A stretch of 64,000 nt of DNA from Rhodobacterales bacterium HKCCE4037 (lineage in GTDB: Bacteria; Pseudomonadota; Alphaproteobacteria; Rhodobacterales; Rhodobacteraceae), in contig WVSM01000003.1 of the NCBI GenBank assembly GCA_015689645.1, positions 372,001 through 436,000 of the forward strand, in the 5' to 3' direction. Below the pieces are notes generated by a model. It was given only the letters and a program-made list of their open reading frames with translations. It was not told the origin of the DNA and ran no database searches. Within the stretch, counting starts at the first letter, position 1; each line of letters opens with the position of its first letter. The position numbers and the translations under genes are program-made. This document shows positions 35,765-45,114 of the stretch, one piece after another.

Positions 35765-36511
35765 TCAGACCAGGACGCCGCCATCCGCATCGTCGCCGGT
35801 TTCGTCGAGGAGAAGATTGAAATCGGGTACGAGGACGCGGCGCTTGCCTTCCAGCCGGATGACGCCGTCCCGCTTCAGGCCCGACATCTGGCGACTGACC
35901 GTTTCCAGCGTCAGGCCAAGGTAATCGGCCATTGCCTCGCGCGTCAGGGGCAGATCGAAGGCGACATCGCTGCCCACTTCGGCGCCATCCGTCGCGCTTT
36001 CGCGCCGGGCGATGATCGACAGGAAACTCGCGATCTTCTCGCGCGCGGTCTTGCGGCCAAGGATCAGCATCCATTCCCGCGCCGCATCCAGTTCATCAAG
36101 CGTCATCTCCAGCAGGCGCTGGCTGATGTGTGGCGTGTCGACCAGCATTTCCTCGAACGGCTTGCGCCTAAAGCAGCACAGGGTCACGTCCGAGACAGCC
36201 GTGACATCATAAGCCACGGTGTTCCGGTTCGGACGGCCAATAAAATCCGAGGCCAGCAGAAGGCCGACCATCTGCCGACGGCCATCTTCCATGGTCTGCG
36301 ACAGCGAAGCCACACCGCCCACAACCGATGCGACGAAATCCATCGCGTCACCGGCCCAGACGATCGTCTCCCCGGCCTTGTAGCTGCGGTAGAACTTGAT
36401 CGCGTTCAGGCGCTCCAGCTCGTCTTCCTCGCACCGGGCGCACACCGCACGGTGCCGGATCGGGCAGGCCGAACAATCGACCTTGTCCAGTTTGAACGCT
36501 GCGTGCTGCAT
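35765..36511 (-). CDS. fnrL: Oxygen-sensing CRP/FNR-family regulator FnrL
   Basis: Global low-oxygen regulator of 248 residues with a [4Fe-4S] cluster and a CRP-type DNA-binding domain. Cluster cysteines are Cys13, Cys16, Cys24 and Cys27 in DCSACPIRHRAVCARC; another pair is at 112-113 (LCCF). The recognition helix has Glu203, Ser206 and Arg207 in LETVSRQ, the pattern that reads TTGAT half-sites. The ATG at 36511 (MQHAAFKL) is chosen; a 20-codon extension runs through the FNR box. Divergent from hemN with a shared box, so it probably controls itself, hemN and both cco operons. Confidence 0.95.
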   Translation of the reverse strand: MQHAAFKLDKVDCSACPIRHRAVCARCEEDELERLNAIKFYRSYKAGETIVWAGDAMDFVASVVGGVASLSQTMEDGRRQMVGLLLASDFIGRPNRNTVAYDVTAVSDVTLCCFRRKPFEEMLVDTPHISQRLLEMTLDELDAAREWMLILGRKTAREKIASFLSIIARRESATDGAEVGSDVAFDLPLTREAMADYLGLTLETVSRQMSGLKRDGVIRLEGKRRVLVPDFNLLLDETGDDADGGVLV

Positions 36512-36545
36512 TTTTGCCCCCGTGTCGCAAGAGCCCGGGCAAATC

Positions 36546-36559
36546 TTGATCTGGGTCAA
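36546..36559. promoter_or_regulatory. FNR/FnrL box shared by fnrL and hemN
   Basis: TTGATCTGGGTCAA, identical to the ccoN box. Its centre is about 42 bases from the hemN ATG on one side and about 41 bases from the fnrL ATG on the other, so it could serve either gene. Confidence 0.82.
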
Positions 36560-36594
36560 GGTGTGCCTCACCGGTCAGCTCTAGTCGTAATGGC

Positions 36595-37944
36595 ATGGAC
36601 AGGTATTATCAAATGCGACGTTTGGGGCTCTTTGAAGCGAACGTGCCCCGTTACACGTCCTATCCGCCCGCCAACCATTTCGCCGGCGACGTCACGCCGG
36701 AGGTGCATCGCGCCTGGCTGGCCTCCATCGCGCCCGGTTCGAAGGTGTCGCTCTATATACATGTACCCTTCTGTAGAAGGCTCTGCTGGTTCTGCGCCTG
36801 CCGCACGCAAGGGATGCAATCCGAAGAGCCCGTCGTCGCCTACACGAACAGCGTCATCCAGGAGCTGCGGACCCTTCGAGGCATTCTGCCGCAGGGGGTC
36901 GAGATCGAGAAGCTGCACTGGGGTGGCGGCACGCCGACGCTTCTGACCGCACCCGAGATCACCCGCCTCGCGGCGGCGATTCGTGACGCGATTCCGCTGA
37001 GCACCACGGCGGAATTCTCGGTCGAGGTCGACCCGAACGAGATCGACGAATCGCGGCTCGACGCGCTGGCCGCCGCCGGCATGGCCCGCGCCTCCATCGG
37101 CGTTCAGGATTTCGACCCCGAGATCCAGAAGATCATCGGACGCGAGCAGAGTTTCGAGGTCACCCGCGCTGCGATCGAAGGCCTGCGGGCCCGCGGCGTG
37201 ACGTCACTGAACACGGATCTGCTTTACGGCCTGCCCCGTCAGACGCAGGAACGCATCACCGCGTCGATGCAGATGCTGCTGTCTTTGAACCCAGACCGCG
37301 TGGCGCTTTACGGCTACGCCCATGTCCCGTGGATGGCCAAACGCCAGGCCCTGATCCCGACCGAGGATCTGCCCGCCCCCGAGGCGCGGTTGAACCTGTT
37401 CGAGACCGCCAGCGAAGTCATGAAGTGGGATGGATACGACAGCATCGGCATCGACCATTTCGCACGTCCCGGAGACTCATTGGCCATCGCCGCGCGCGAG
37501 GGGCGTCTGCGGCGCAATTTCCAGGGCTATACCGACGACACCTGCGACGTGCTGATCGGCGTTGGCGCCTCTTCGATCTCGAAATTCCCGCAAGGCTTCG
37601 TGCAGAACGCCGCGGCGACCGCTGCCTATCAGAAAGCGGTCCGTGCGGGCGAGCTTGCCACCGGCCGCGGCCATGTCCTGACGCCGGACGACGCGCTGCG
37701 CAGCTATGTGATCGAGCGCCTGATGTGCGATTTCGCGGTCAGCCTGTCCGATGACGGCCCGTTCCCGCGCGAAGCGATGGAGCCGCTTCTGCACGACATC
37801 GCGGCCGATTTCGACGGCCACGTGATCCTGAACGACAACGGGCTCCAGATCAGGCAGGCATCCCGTCCGCTCACGCGCCTGATGGCACGCAGCGTGGATG
37901 CCTACACCAGCGCGCAGGCGAAAAACCACTCTTCGGCGATCTGA
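36595..37944 (+). CDS. hemN: Oxygen-independent coproporphyrinogen III dehydrogenase
   Basis: Radical-SAM enzyme of 449 residues that makes protoporphyrinogen IX without oxygen. VPRYTSYPPANHF and the cluster motif CRRLCWFC (Cys60, 64, 67, then Cys69), followed by LHWGGGTPTLL and SVEVDPNEID, are typical of HemN. Start uncertain: the ATG at 36595 is used, but a class II FNR promoter from the box at 36546 would begin transcription about there, leaving no leader. The ATG at 36613 (MRRLGLFEANVPRY) is a good alternative. Ends three bases before convergent yejF. In Rhodobacter the equivalent is also called hemZ. Confidence 0.95.
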   Translation: MDRYYQMRRLGLFEANVPRYTSYPPANHFAGDVTPEVHRAWLASIAPGSKVSLYIHVPFCRRLCWFCACRTQGMQSEEPVVAYTNSVIQELRTLRGILPQGVEIEKLHWGGGTPTLLTAPEITRLAAAIRDAIPLSTTAEFSVEVDPNEIDESRLDALAAAGMARASIGVQDFDPEIQKIIGREQSFEVTRAAIEGLRARGVTSLNTDLLYGLPRQTQERITASMQMLLSLNPDRVALYGYAHVPWMAKRQALIPTEDLPAPEARLNLFETASEVMKWDGYDSIGIDHFARPGDSLAIAAREGRLRRNFQGYTDDTCDVLIGVGASSISKFPQGFVQNAAATAAYQKAVRAGELATGRGHVLTPDDALRSYVIERLMCDFAVSLSDDGPFPREAMEPLLHDIAADFDGHVILNDNGLQIRQASRPLTRLMARSVDAYTSAQAKNHSSAI

Positions 37945-37947
37945 GGC

Positions 37948-39855
37948 TTACGCTGCCCCGGCACGATCCCCGAACGCGGCAGCCATCAGTTGCCGCGTGT
38001 ATTCGTGCTGCGGATTGTCGAACAGCGCGTTCGTTTCGCCGGCCTCCACCACGTCGCCCTGTTTCATCACGATGACCTTGTGGCTGAGGGCCCGCACGAC
38101 GCGGAGGTCGTGGCTGATGAACAGGTAGGCGAGGTTGTGGTCGCGCTGCAGCTTGCGCAACAATTCAACGATCTGCACCTGCACCGTCATGTCGAGCGCG
38201 CTTGTCGGCTCGTCCAGCACAACCAGCCGGGGCCGCAGGATCATCGCGCGCGCGATGGCGATGCGCTGGCGCTGCCCGCCCGAAAATTCGTGCGGATAAC
38301 GCTCCATCATGTCGCGGCGCAGTCCCACCTCGTCGAGGATGTCGCCCACCCTTTCGCGGCGTTCGCGCGGGCCGACGCCCTGCACTTTCAGACCTTCCGA
38401 AACGATCTGCTCGATGGTCATGCGCGGGCTGAGCGATCCATAGGGGTCTTGGAACACGATCTGCATGTCCCGTCGCACGCTGCGCAATTCCGCCTTGGTC
38501 TTGCCCTCCAGGCTGTTGCCCACGAAGGTGATTGGCCCCTCCGACCGCACCAGCCGCATGATCGCCAGCGCCAGCGTCGTCTTGCCCGAGCCGCTTTCGC
38601 CCACGATCCCGAGCGTTTCGCCCTGTTTGACCGTGATACTCGCGGCATTCACCGCCTTCACGTGACCCACGGTCCGCCGCAGCAAGCCGCGCTGGATCGG
38701 GAACCAGATGCGCAGGTCTTCGGTGCTGAGGATCTGCTCGGCCTCGGCGGGCACTGGATCTGGCGATCCGGTCGGCTCGGCCCCCAGCAATTTCTTGGTA
38801 TAGGCGTGCTGCGGATTGTCGAAAATCTCGGACGTGACACCCTGTTCCACGATCTCGCCGCCCTGCATCACGCAGACCCGGTCGGCGATGCGGCGCACGA
38901 TGGCAAGGTCATGGGTGATGAACAGAAGGCTCATCCCCTCGGTCCGCTTCAACTCCGCCAGCAGGTCCAGGATCTGCGCCTGGATCGTCACGTCGAGCGC
39001 CGTTGTCGGCTCGTCCGCGATCAGCAGCTCTGGCCCGTTGGCTAGCGCCATTGCGATCATGACCCGCTGGCGCTGCCCGCCCGACAGCTGGTGCGGATAG
39101 GCCCCAAGCCGCGTTTCCGGATCCCGGATCCCCACCTTGTTCAGCAGGTCGAGAATGCGCCGTCGCAATTCGGAATCCACGACGTCGGTGAAACCGAACG
39201 CCTTCAGGATGAATTTGAGCACAAGCAACGGCACCGCGATGATCGCAGTCCACAAGGCAGCGTGAAAGACAGCGCCGATCAGGCTCACAACGATGAAAAC
39301 GAGCAGGCCGACGTCACTGGTGATGTCGGCAACCGTGGCACGGATGAAGCCAAAGGTCTCCGGTTGGATGATCGTGTAGATGTAGGCGAGAATGATCGAC
39401 AGCAGGCCGAAGATCGCCAGCAGCACCGGAACCGGATTGCCGCCGGCAATCGCGCTGGCCGAACGCAGCAGGGCCCCGGGATATTTGTAGCCCCCATGTT
39501 CCACGAGGCTTTCGGCCATCTGTTTCTCGATCGTGTGGAGCGGGTTGAGCGACGTCATCGGCTCCTGGAAGATGAAGCTGATGTCGTTGCCCCGAACACG
39601 CCGAAGCTCCACATCCGATGCGCCCACCATCTCGGCCCCGTCGTATTTGACGGACCCACCGACCTGCGCGGACCCCGGCAGAAGGTCGACCGTGGCAAGC
39701 GCCGTGACGGACTTGCCCGACCCGGACTCACCGACAAGCGCCACCGTCTCGCCCCGGTCGACATGGAACGACACGCCGCGCACCGCGTGAACGGTGTTGC
39801 CTTCCTGCGAAAAATCGACGGTCAGGTCGCGGATATCGAGGACGCGGCGGCTCAT
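37948..39855 (-). CDS. yejF: ABC peptide transporter fused ATPase YejF with hydrophobic insertion in domain 1
   Basis: Twin-ATPase subunit of 635 residues for the YejABEF importer. Domain 1 has Walker A GESGSGKS (42-49), Q-loop [13 protein letters not shown], signature LSGGQRQRV (257-265) and Walker [13 protein letters not shown]. Domain 2 has its own [17 protein letters not shown] and [12 protein letters not shown]. Between the Q-loop and the first signature, residues about 121-228 are an extra block (DNA about 39172-39495). It contains hydrophobic stretches [40 protein letters not shown] and [16 protein letters not shown], which look like membrane segments. Usual YejF proteins are about 530-540 residues with a short helical link there. 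The insertion is in frame. The ATG overlaps the yejE stop. Confidence 0.9.
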   Translation of the reverse strand: MSRRVLDIRDLTVDFSQEGNTVHAVRGVSFHVDRGETVALVGESGSGKSVTALATVDLLPGSAQVGGSVKYDGAEMVGASDVELRRVRGNDISFIFQEPMTSLNPLHTIEKQMAESLVEHGGYKYPGALLRSASAIAGGNPVPVLLAIFGLLSIILAYIYTIIQPETFGFIRATVADITSDVGLLVFIVVSLIGAVFHAALWTAIIAVPLLVLKFILKAFGFTDVVDSELRRRILDLLNKVGIRDPETRLGAYPHQLSGGQRQRVMIAMALANGPELLIADEPTTALDVTIQAQILDLLAELKRTEGMSLLFITHDLAIVRRIADRVCVMQGGEIVEQGVTSEIFDNPQHAYTKKLLGAEPTGSPDPVPAEAEQILSTEDLRIWFPIQRGLLRRTVGHVKAVNAASITVKQGETLGIVGESGSGKTTLALAIMRLVRSEGPITFVGNSLEGKTKAELRSVRRDMQIVFQDPYGSLSPRMTIEQIVSEGLKVQGVGPRERRERVGDILDEVGLRRDMMERYPHEFSGGQRQRIAIARAMILRPRLVVLDEPTSALDMTVQVQIVELLRKLQRDHNLAYLFISHDLRVVRALSHKVIVMKQGDVVEAGETNALFDNPQHEYTRQLMAAAFGDRAGAA

Positions 39856-41171
39856 GTGAAAGTCTTCCGTGGGTCGAACGCGTCGCGCACGCCTTCGAAG
39901 ATGAAGACCAGCAGCGACAGCATGAAGGCGAAGGTGAAGAAGGCGGTGAAGGCCAGCCACGGCGCCTGAAGGTTGTTCTTGGCCTGAAGTGTCATCTCCC
40001 CCAGCGACGGCTCCGACGAGGGCAGACCGAATCCGAGGAAGTCGAGCGAGGCGAGGCCCGCGATCGTGCCGGTCACGATGAAGGGCAGGAAGGTCAGTGT
40101 CGCCACCATCGCGTTGGGCAGGATGTGGCGGAACATGATCGTGCCGTTGCCCACCCCCAGCGCACGGGCGGCACGGACGTATTCGAAGTTCCGCGCGCGC
40201 AGGAATTCGGCCCGCACCACGCCGGTCAGGTTCATCCAGCCGAAGAACACCATCAGGCATACCAGCAGCGTGAAGTTCATCGGGAAGATCGCGGCGACGA
40301 TGATGATGACGTAAAGGCTCGGCGTGGCGTTCCAGATCTCGATGATGCGCTGCCAGATCAGGTCGACAAGGCCGCCGAAATACCCCTGCAAGGCGCCCAT
40401 GAAGATGCCGATGATCGAGGTGAAGAAGGTCACGATCAGGGCGAAGCTGACAGACAGCTCGAACCCGTAGATCACCCGCGCCAGCACGTCGCGCGACGTG
40501 TCGTCGGTGCCGAGCAGGTTGGTGCCGCGCTTATCTTCCGGCAACAGGCCGAAGTTCCAGTCGATCACCGGCTGGTCGGTTTCATCCAGCACGGTTTCAC
40601 CGGCCGCATCGGTCTCGACCTCCGGCCACCAGCCGATCACGTTCGGGGGCGCAGGGGCCACGCCGGGCCGGTCGACGATGGTGTTGTAGCTGTGTGGGAT
40701 CAGCGGCCACATGATCCAGCCTTCGATCACGAATTCGCCGTTGTAGGTGCCGGTCTCCTCGACCTCCGCGATCACGCCCTCCGGGTCGTCCCAGCAATCT
40801 TCCAGTCCGCCCGAGATGATGAGGCATTGCACCTCGACATCGCGGTAAACGGCCTCGGTCCGGAAATCGCCGCCAAACGCGGTTTCCGGATAGAAGTTGA
40901 AGATCGGCGTGTAGAACTCGCCCTGGTAGCGGATCAGCAGCGGCCGGTCGTTGGCGAGATATGGCGCGAGCAACGACAGGCCGTAAAGCACAAGGAAGAT
41001 CCAAAGCGACCAGAACGCGCGGCGGTTGCGCTTGAAGTTGCGCCAGCGGCGGCGGTTCAGCGGGCTGAGCCAGCCGCGCCGGTCACCGCGCACGCGCCCA
41101 TGGCTTTCGACGGCGTCAGGCTCGTCGTCGGGCAGCGGCGGGGTCTTCGGGTTTTCGCTGGGAAGGGCCAT
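39852..41171 (-). CDS. yejE: ABC peptide transporter permease YejE
   Basis: Inner-membrane permease of 439 residues, OppC-like. A cytoplasmic N-terminal tail leads to RRAFWSLWIFLVLYGLSLLA. The large periplasmic region contains FNFYPETAFGGDFRTEAVYR, typical of YejE, and a Cys pair, QCLIISGGLEDC. Further helices and the EAA-type loop ARALGVGNGTIMFRHILPNA follow. The ATG at 41171 (MALPSENP) is chosen. Overlaps yejF by four bases. It forms the channel with YejB. Confidence 0.92.
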   Translation of the reverse strand: MALPSENPKTPPLPDDEPDAVESHGRVRGDRRGWLSPLNRRRWRNFKRNRRAFWSLWIFLVLYGLSLLAPYLANDRPLLIRYQGEFYTPIFNFYPETAFGGDFRTEAVYRDVEVQCLIISGGLEDCWDDPEGVIAEVEETGTYNGEFVIEGWIMWPLIPHSYNTIVDRPGVAPAPPNVIGWWPEVETDAAGETVLDETDQPVIDWNFGLLPEDKRGTNLLGTDDTSRDVLARVIYGFELSVSFALIVTFFTSIIGIFMGALQGYFGGLVDLIWQRIIEIWNATPSLYVIIIVAAIFPMNFTLLVCLMVFFGWMNLTGVVRAEFLRARNFEYVRAARALGVGNGTIMFRHILPNAMVATLTFLPFIVTGTIAGLASLDFLGFGLPSSEPSLGEMTLQAKNNLQAPWLAFTAFFTFAFMLSLLVFIFEGVRDAFDPRKTFT

Positions 41172-41175
41172 CGCG

Positions 41176-42330
41176 CTACCTCTCCAACGATTCGAAGTCG
41201 ATGCGCGGGTCGATCCACACATACATCAGGTCGGATATGATCCCGACCGTCAGGCCGATCAGGCTGAACACGAAGAGCGTCCCGAAGACCACCGGGTAAT
41301 CGCGGCTCACCACCGCCTCGAAGCCAAGCCGCCCAAGCCCGTCGAGCGAGAAGATCGTCTCGATGATGAGCGAGCCGCCGAAGAACACGCCGATGAATAC
41401 CGCCGGGAAGCCCGCGATCACGATCAGCATCGCGTTGCGGAAGACATGCCCGTAAAGCACCCGCCGCTCGGTCAGGCCCTTGGCCTTCGCGGTCATCACG
41501 TATTGCTTCTTGATCTCGTCGAGGAAGGAGTTCTTCGTCAGTAGGGTCAGCGTGGCGAAGGCCGAGATGGTGGAGGCCAGAACCGGCAGGGTGATGTGCC
41601 AGAAATAGTCGAGAATCTGCTGGATCAGGTTCATGTCCTCGAACCCGTCCGAGGTCAGCCCGCGTAACGGGAACCAGCTCAGGTATCGCCCGCCCGCGAA
41701 GACGACCAGCAGGATGATCGCGAACAGGAAGCCGGGGATCGCGTAGGCCACGATGATGATGCCGCTGGTCACGCTGTCGAACTTCGTGCCGTCCCGCACC
41801 GCCTTGCGGATGCCGAGCGGGATGGAGACGATGTAGGCGATGATCGTGGACCACAGGCCAAGCGTGATCGACACGGGCATCTTCTCGATCACGAGGTCGA
41901 CCACGGAGATCGAGCGGAAATAGCTCTCGCCGAAATCGAAGCGCAGGTAATCGAGCATCATCAGCCCGAACCGTTCTAGGATCGGGATCTGCTCGGCCAT
42001 GCATTCCTCGGCGTCCAAGTCGGGAGTGCCGGTGAAGCCCTCTTCGCAGACGATGCGGGCGAAATTGAATTCCACCTGCAATTGTTCGAGGAACTGCGGC
42101 GGAAGCCCCCGCGCGCCCTGGTATCCGACGTCGAAATCCGAATTGGCAGCGGCGTTGTCTCCGCCACCGCCCGAGATCCCGGCAAAAACATCGCCGTCGC
42201 CTTCCAGCTGCGCGATGATCTGGTCGATCGGACCGCCCGGCACGAACTGGATCAGAACGAAGTTCAGCAGCATCACGCCGAAGATCGTTGGAATCACCAG
42301 CAACAGCCGTCGAAGGATATACGCGCCCAT
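41176..42330 (-). CDS. yejB: ABC peptide transporter permease YejB
   Basis: Inner-membrane permease of 384 residues, OppB-like, starting YILRRLLLVIPTIFGVMLLN, with a Gly/Asn-rich periplasmic insert after the first helix. It then has the EAA-type region AKAKGLTERRVLYGHVFRNA and FGGSLIIETIFSLDGLGRLG. Four bases upstream of yejE and 15 bases downstream of yejA. Confidence 0.93.
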   Translation of the reverse strand: MGAYILRRLLLVIPTIFGVMLLNFVLIQFVPGGPIDQIIAQLEGDGDVFAGISGGGGDNAAANSDFDVGYQGARGLPPQFLEQLQVEFNFARIVCEEGFTGTPDLDAEECMAEQIPILERFGLMMLDYLRFDFGESYFRSISVVDLVIEKMPVSITLGLWSTIIAYIVSIPLGIRKAVRDGTKFDSVTSGIIIVAYAIPGFLFAIILLVVFAGGRYLSWFPLRGLTSDGFEDMNLIQQILDYFWHITLPVLASTISAFATLTLLTKNSFLDEIKKQYVMTAKAKGLTERRVLYGHVFRNAMLIVIAGFPAVFIGVFFGGSLIIETIFSLDGLGRLGFEAVVSRDYPVVFGTLFVFSLIGLTVGIISDLMYVWIDPRIDFESLER

Positions 42331-42345
42331 CGGTCGGGTCCGGAC

Positions 42346-44271
42346 TCAGATTGCGCCGGCGTCCCGCAGGGCCTGCTCCGCTTCGGGATCGACCCACCAG
42401 AAATCGAGGAAACCGAGCGAATAGGGCGGAAGCTCCTCGGGGTAGCGATACAAGTCGTAATACGCGACCCAATGAGAGTCGTTATACCATTGGCCGACGC
42501 GGATGACCCGGTCGCGCAGCACCCGGTCGAGCGCGCGGACGGCCACGTCGAGTTCTTCCCGCGTTTCCGTGGCAATCACCGCCTCGATCAATGCGTCGAC
42601 GCCCTCGTCTGCAAGGCCAGGCACGTTGAACAGGCTCTCGTCCGCGCCAAGCGAACCGAAATACTGGCGCAGACCCGAACCGGGCTCGTATCCCATCGCG
42701 AAATGATCGGTGATCATGTCGAAGTCCGCATCGCGCTGGCGCTGCTGCTCCTGCGCGTTGTCGACCCGGCTCATGGAGGCATTCACGCCGATGGCGCGCA
42801 GGTTCTCGACGTAGGGGTTGATGATCCGGTCGAACAGCGGCGACGAATTCAGGAATTCGACGTCCAGCGTCTGACCCGCCTCGTTGCGCAGCAAACCGTC
42901 ATCGCTCGGCACCCAGCCCGCTTCCTCCAGGAGCGCCAGCGCGCGGCGCGATTGGCGACGATCCAACGCTCGCTCGGGGCTCGACTCGGGGACGGTGAAC
43001 GCTTCCTCTGTGAAGACCGTTTCGGGAAGCTGGTCGCGGAATTGCTCAAGCAACGCCAGCTCTTCACCCTCGGGCAGGCCCTCGGCCTCCATCCAGGTGT
43101 TTTCCCAGAAGCTGACGACTGGCGAATAGAGACCGTAGAACAGCGTCTCGTTGGTCCACTCAAAGTTGAACATATGCGCCAGCGCGCGGCGCACGCGGAC
43201 GTCCTGGAACTGCGGACGGCGCAGGTTGATCATGAAGGACTGGCCGCTGGCGATGGTGCCGTCCGGCAGCTCCTCCTGGATGACGGTGCCGTCTTCCAGC
43301 GCCGGGAAATCGTAATTGTTGGCCCAGGCCTGCGACGAGCTTTCCTGGCGGAACAGGTAATTCCCGGCGGTGAACCCTTCGAACGCGGCAAGGCTGTCGC
43401 CGTAATACTCGATGCGGATCGAGTCGAAATTGTTGCGGCCCTGCGTGATCCACAGATCTTCGCCCCAGTAGTCGCGGTTCCGCGTGTAGACGACGCGCTG
43501 TCCCGGCTCGACCTCACCCAGAACGTAGGGACCGGAGCCCACCAGCGGTTCCAGCCGGCTGTCCTCGAACGACAGGCCCGAGGCTTCGTGGCTGGCCTGG
43601 CTGAACACCGGCAGGCCACCGGCGCTCTGGATCCGGTCGCGCAGCGGGGAATCGGGGTTGAAATCGAAGCGGATGCGCCGATCGTCCAGCACTTCGGCGC
43701 TGGCGATGGTGTTGGGGATGTTCGCGCGGAAAGACGGCAGCCCCTCGTCGCGCAGGATCTCGTAGGAGAACATCACGTCCTGCGCCGTCATCGGCGTGCC
43801 GTCCGAGAAGGTGACGTTGTCGCGCAAGGTGAAGATCACATAGGACCGATCCTCGGGATAGGCGAATTCCTCGCACAACAGGCAATAGGCCGACCCGATT
43901 TCGTCCGCAGTGCCTTCCAGCATCGCCTCGAAGAAGATTGACGACAGAACCGCGGGGCGGCCGATGCGCGAATAGGGATGCATCGAGTCGAAAGAGCCAG
44001 AGGACCATGAGAACGACATCTCGCCGCCCTGTGGCGCGTCCGGGTTGACGTAGTCGAGATGCGGACTGTCGGGGCCGTAGCGCAATTCGCCGAAGGTCGA
44101 GATGCCGTAGGTGTGGATCAGGCCATCTTCGCCGACCTCCTGCGCATCGCTTGCAAACGTGCCGAGCGCCAGAACCAGCGCGGCACCAGCCAACGGCAGG
44201 GTCAGCGCGCCCCATCGGCGGGCATGGTCTTCGTTTGCGCTGACGACTCTGGCTTCGCTCCGGTCCTGCAT
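42346..44271 (-). CDS. yejA: ABC transporter periplasmic peptide-binding protein YejA
   Basis: Family 5 solute-binding protein of 641 residues. The signal region is long (basic residues to about 20, then LTLPLAGAALVLALGTFASDA, cleavage near AQE). Landmarks include HTYGISTFGELRYGPDSPHL, FYPE-type DAPQGGEMSF, SGPYVLGEVEPGQRVVYTRN and FFDxxxY-like YFGSLGADESLFN near the C-terminus. Binds oligopeptides or peptide-like compounds such as microcin C relatives. Heads the leftward yejABEF operon. Confidence 0.92.
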   Translation of the reverse strand: MQDRSEARVVSANEDHARRWGALTLPLAGAALVLALGTFASDAQEVGEDGLIHTYGISTFGELRYGPDSPHLDYVNPDAPQGGEMSFSWSSGSFDSMHPYSRIGRPAVLSSIFFEAMLEGTADEIGSAYCLLCEEFAYPEDRSYVIFTLRDNVTFSDGTPMTAQDVMFSYEILRDEGLPSFRANIPNTIASAEVLDDRRIRFDFNPDSPLRDRIQSAGGLPVFSQASHEASGLSFEDSRLEPLVGSGPYVLGEVEPGQRVVYTRNRDYWGEDLWITQGRNNFDSIRIEYYGDSLAAFEGFTAGNYLFRQESSSQAWANNYDFPALEDGTVIQEELPDGTIASGQSFMINLRRPQFQDVRVRRALAHMFNFEWTNETLFYGLYSPVVSFWENTWMEAEGLPEGEELALLEQFRDQLPETVFTEEAFTVPESSPERALDRRQSRRALALLEEAGWVPSDDGLLRNEAGQTLDVEFLNSSPLFDRIINPYVENLRAIGVNASMSRVDNAQEQQRQRDADFDMITDHFAMGYEPGSGLRQYFGSLGADESLFNVPGLADEGVDALIEAVIATETREELDVAVRALDRVLRDRVIRVGQWYNDSHWVAYYDLYRYPEELPPYSLGFLDFWWVDPEAEQALRDAGAI

Positions 44272-44430
44272 CTAAACCTCCGCTTCTGTGGGTCCGTGAC
44301 CGCGTTTCCGCGCCACCTGCCATTATTATGGGTCACACGACGTTAGTGACCACCCCGCCCCCGGTTCAAGTTGAGATTCCGTGATCGGCGGTGATCGACC
44401 TAAGATTCCGGGAGATTCCGCACAAAATGA

Positions 44431-44457
44431 AAGCGCCGCCCCAACGGGACGGCGCCT
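44431..44457 (-). terminator. Terminator after the CycM-like cytochrome gene
   Basis: Read leftward, GCGCCGTCCC and GGGGCGGCGC pair with one G-U contact around a three-base loop, followed by TTT. It lies about 25 bases past the cytochrome stop. Upstream, 44377-44420 contains three copies of AGATTCCG of unknown meaning in the yejA leader. Confidence 0.75.
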
Positions 44458-44481
44458 TGTTCAGTCGTCGGACGAGAGCGC

Positions 44482-45003
44482 TTACTGCTGCGTCTCGAGA
44501 TAGGCGATCAGGTTCGCGCGATCCTCGATATCGCTCATGCCCGGATAGGACATCGCGGTGCCCGGGGCCCAGGTGCGCGGGTTCTCGATGAAATGCGAGA
44601 TATTTTCCGGCGTCCAGGTCTGATCGCTCATGCCTGCAAGTGTGTCCGAGTAGTCGAAGCCGTCGGCGGAGGCGATCTGACGGCCGACAACGCCAACGAG
44701 GTATGGGCCGACACCGTTCTGACCGGCGTTCAGTGCGTGGCAGGACGAACACTGGCGCCAGAGCCGTTCGCCCGCACCCGCATCGGCGCTTGCGAACACT
44801 TCCTCGAACGGAACCTCGGGTTCTGCCTCGGCAGGTTCACCGCTGTCCTCGGCGATTTCGACGCGATAGCCGCTGACGTGATCCTCGTCGTGGTGCTGGT
44901 CGACGTTGTAAAGGCCCTCTGCGGCCCAACCGCCCAGGAGGAACACCAGAAGTGCCGCGCAAAGTGCGCCGGCGGCCTTGGTGATGGTCATCGTGTCAAA
45001 CAT
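44482..45003 (-). CDS. cycM: Membrane-anchored class I cytochrome c (CycM / cytochrome c552 type)
   Basis: Electron carrier of 173 residues between the bc1 complex and terminal oxidases. The N-terminal uncleaved anchor is AAGALCAALLVFLLGGWAAE, followed by an acidic linker (about 35-70). The C-terminal cytochrome c domain has CSSCHALNAGQNGVGPYLVG, and Met in GTAMSYPGM as distal ligand. Closest in pattern to Paracoccus c552 and Rhodobacter c-y. Divergent from pheA. Likely serves the cbb3 or aa3 oxidase. Confidence 0.9.
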   Translation of the reverse strand: MFDTMTITKAAGALCAALLVFLLGGWAAEGLYNVDQHHDEDHVSGYRVEIAEDSGEPAEAEPEVPFEEVFASADAGAGERLWRQCSSCHALNAGQNGVGPYLVGVVGRQIASADGFDYSDTLAGMSDQTWTPENISHFIENPRTWAPGTAMSYPGMSDIEDRANLIAYLETQQ

Positions 45004-45114
45004 GTCGGCTCCGCATGAACTGTCGCTCGTTGGCGGCTATCTATTGTGTTCCTTTGGGCCATGGCAAGGTGTAGGGAGCGCGACGAAACGCCCTTTTCTG
45101 AGACGGATTGCCCC

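Noticed and set aside
36511-36571. Longer FnrL starting at 36571
   Set aside because: The extra 20 codons would translate the FNR box itself; known FnrL proteins begin close to the first Cys cluster as with ATG 36511.
34262-36946. Very long rightward open frame (894 codons) opposite ccoN and fnrL
   Set aside because: It runs antisense to strongly supported genes, its protein is rich in His/Asp/Gln/Arg with no family pattern, and it arises from GC-rich third positions.
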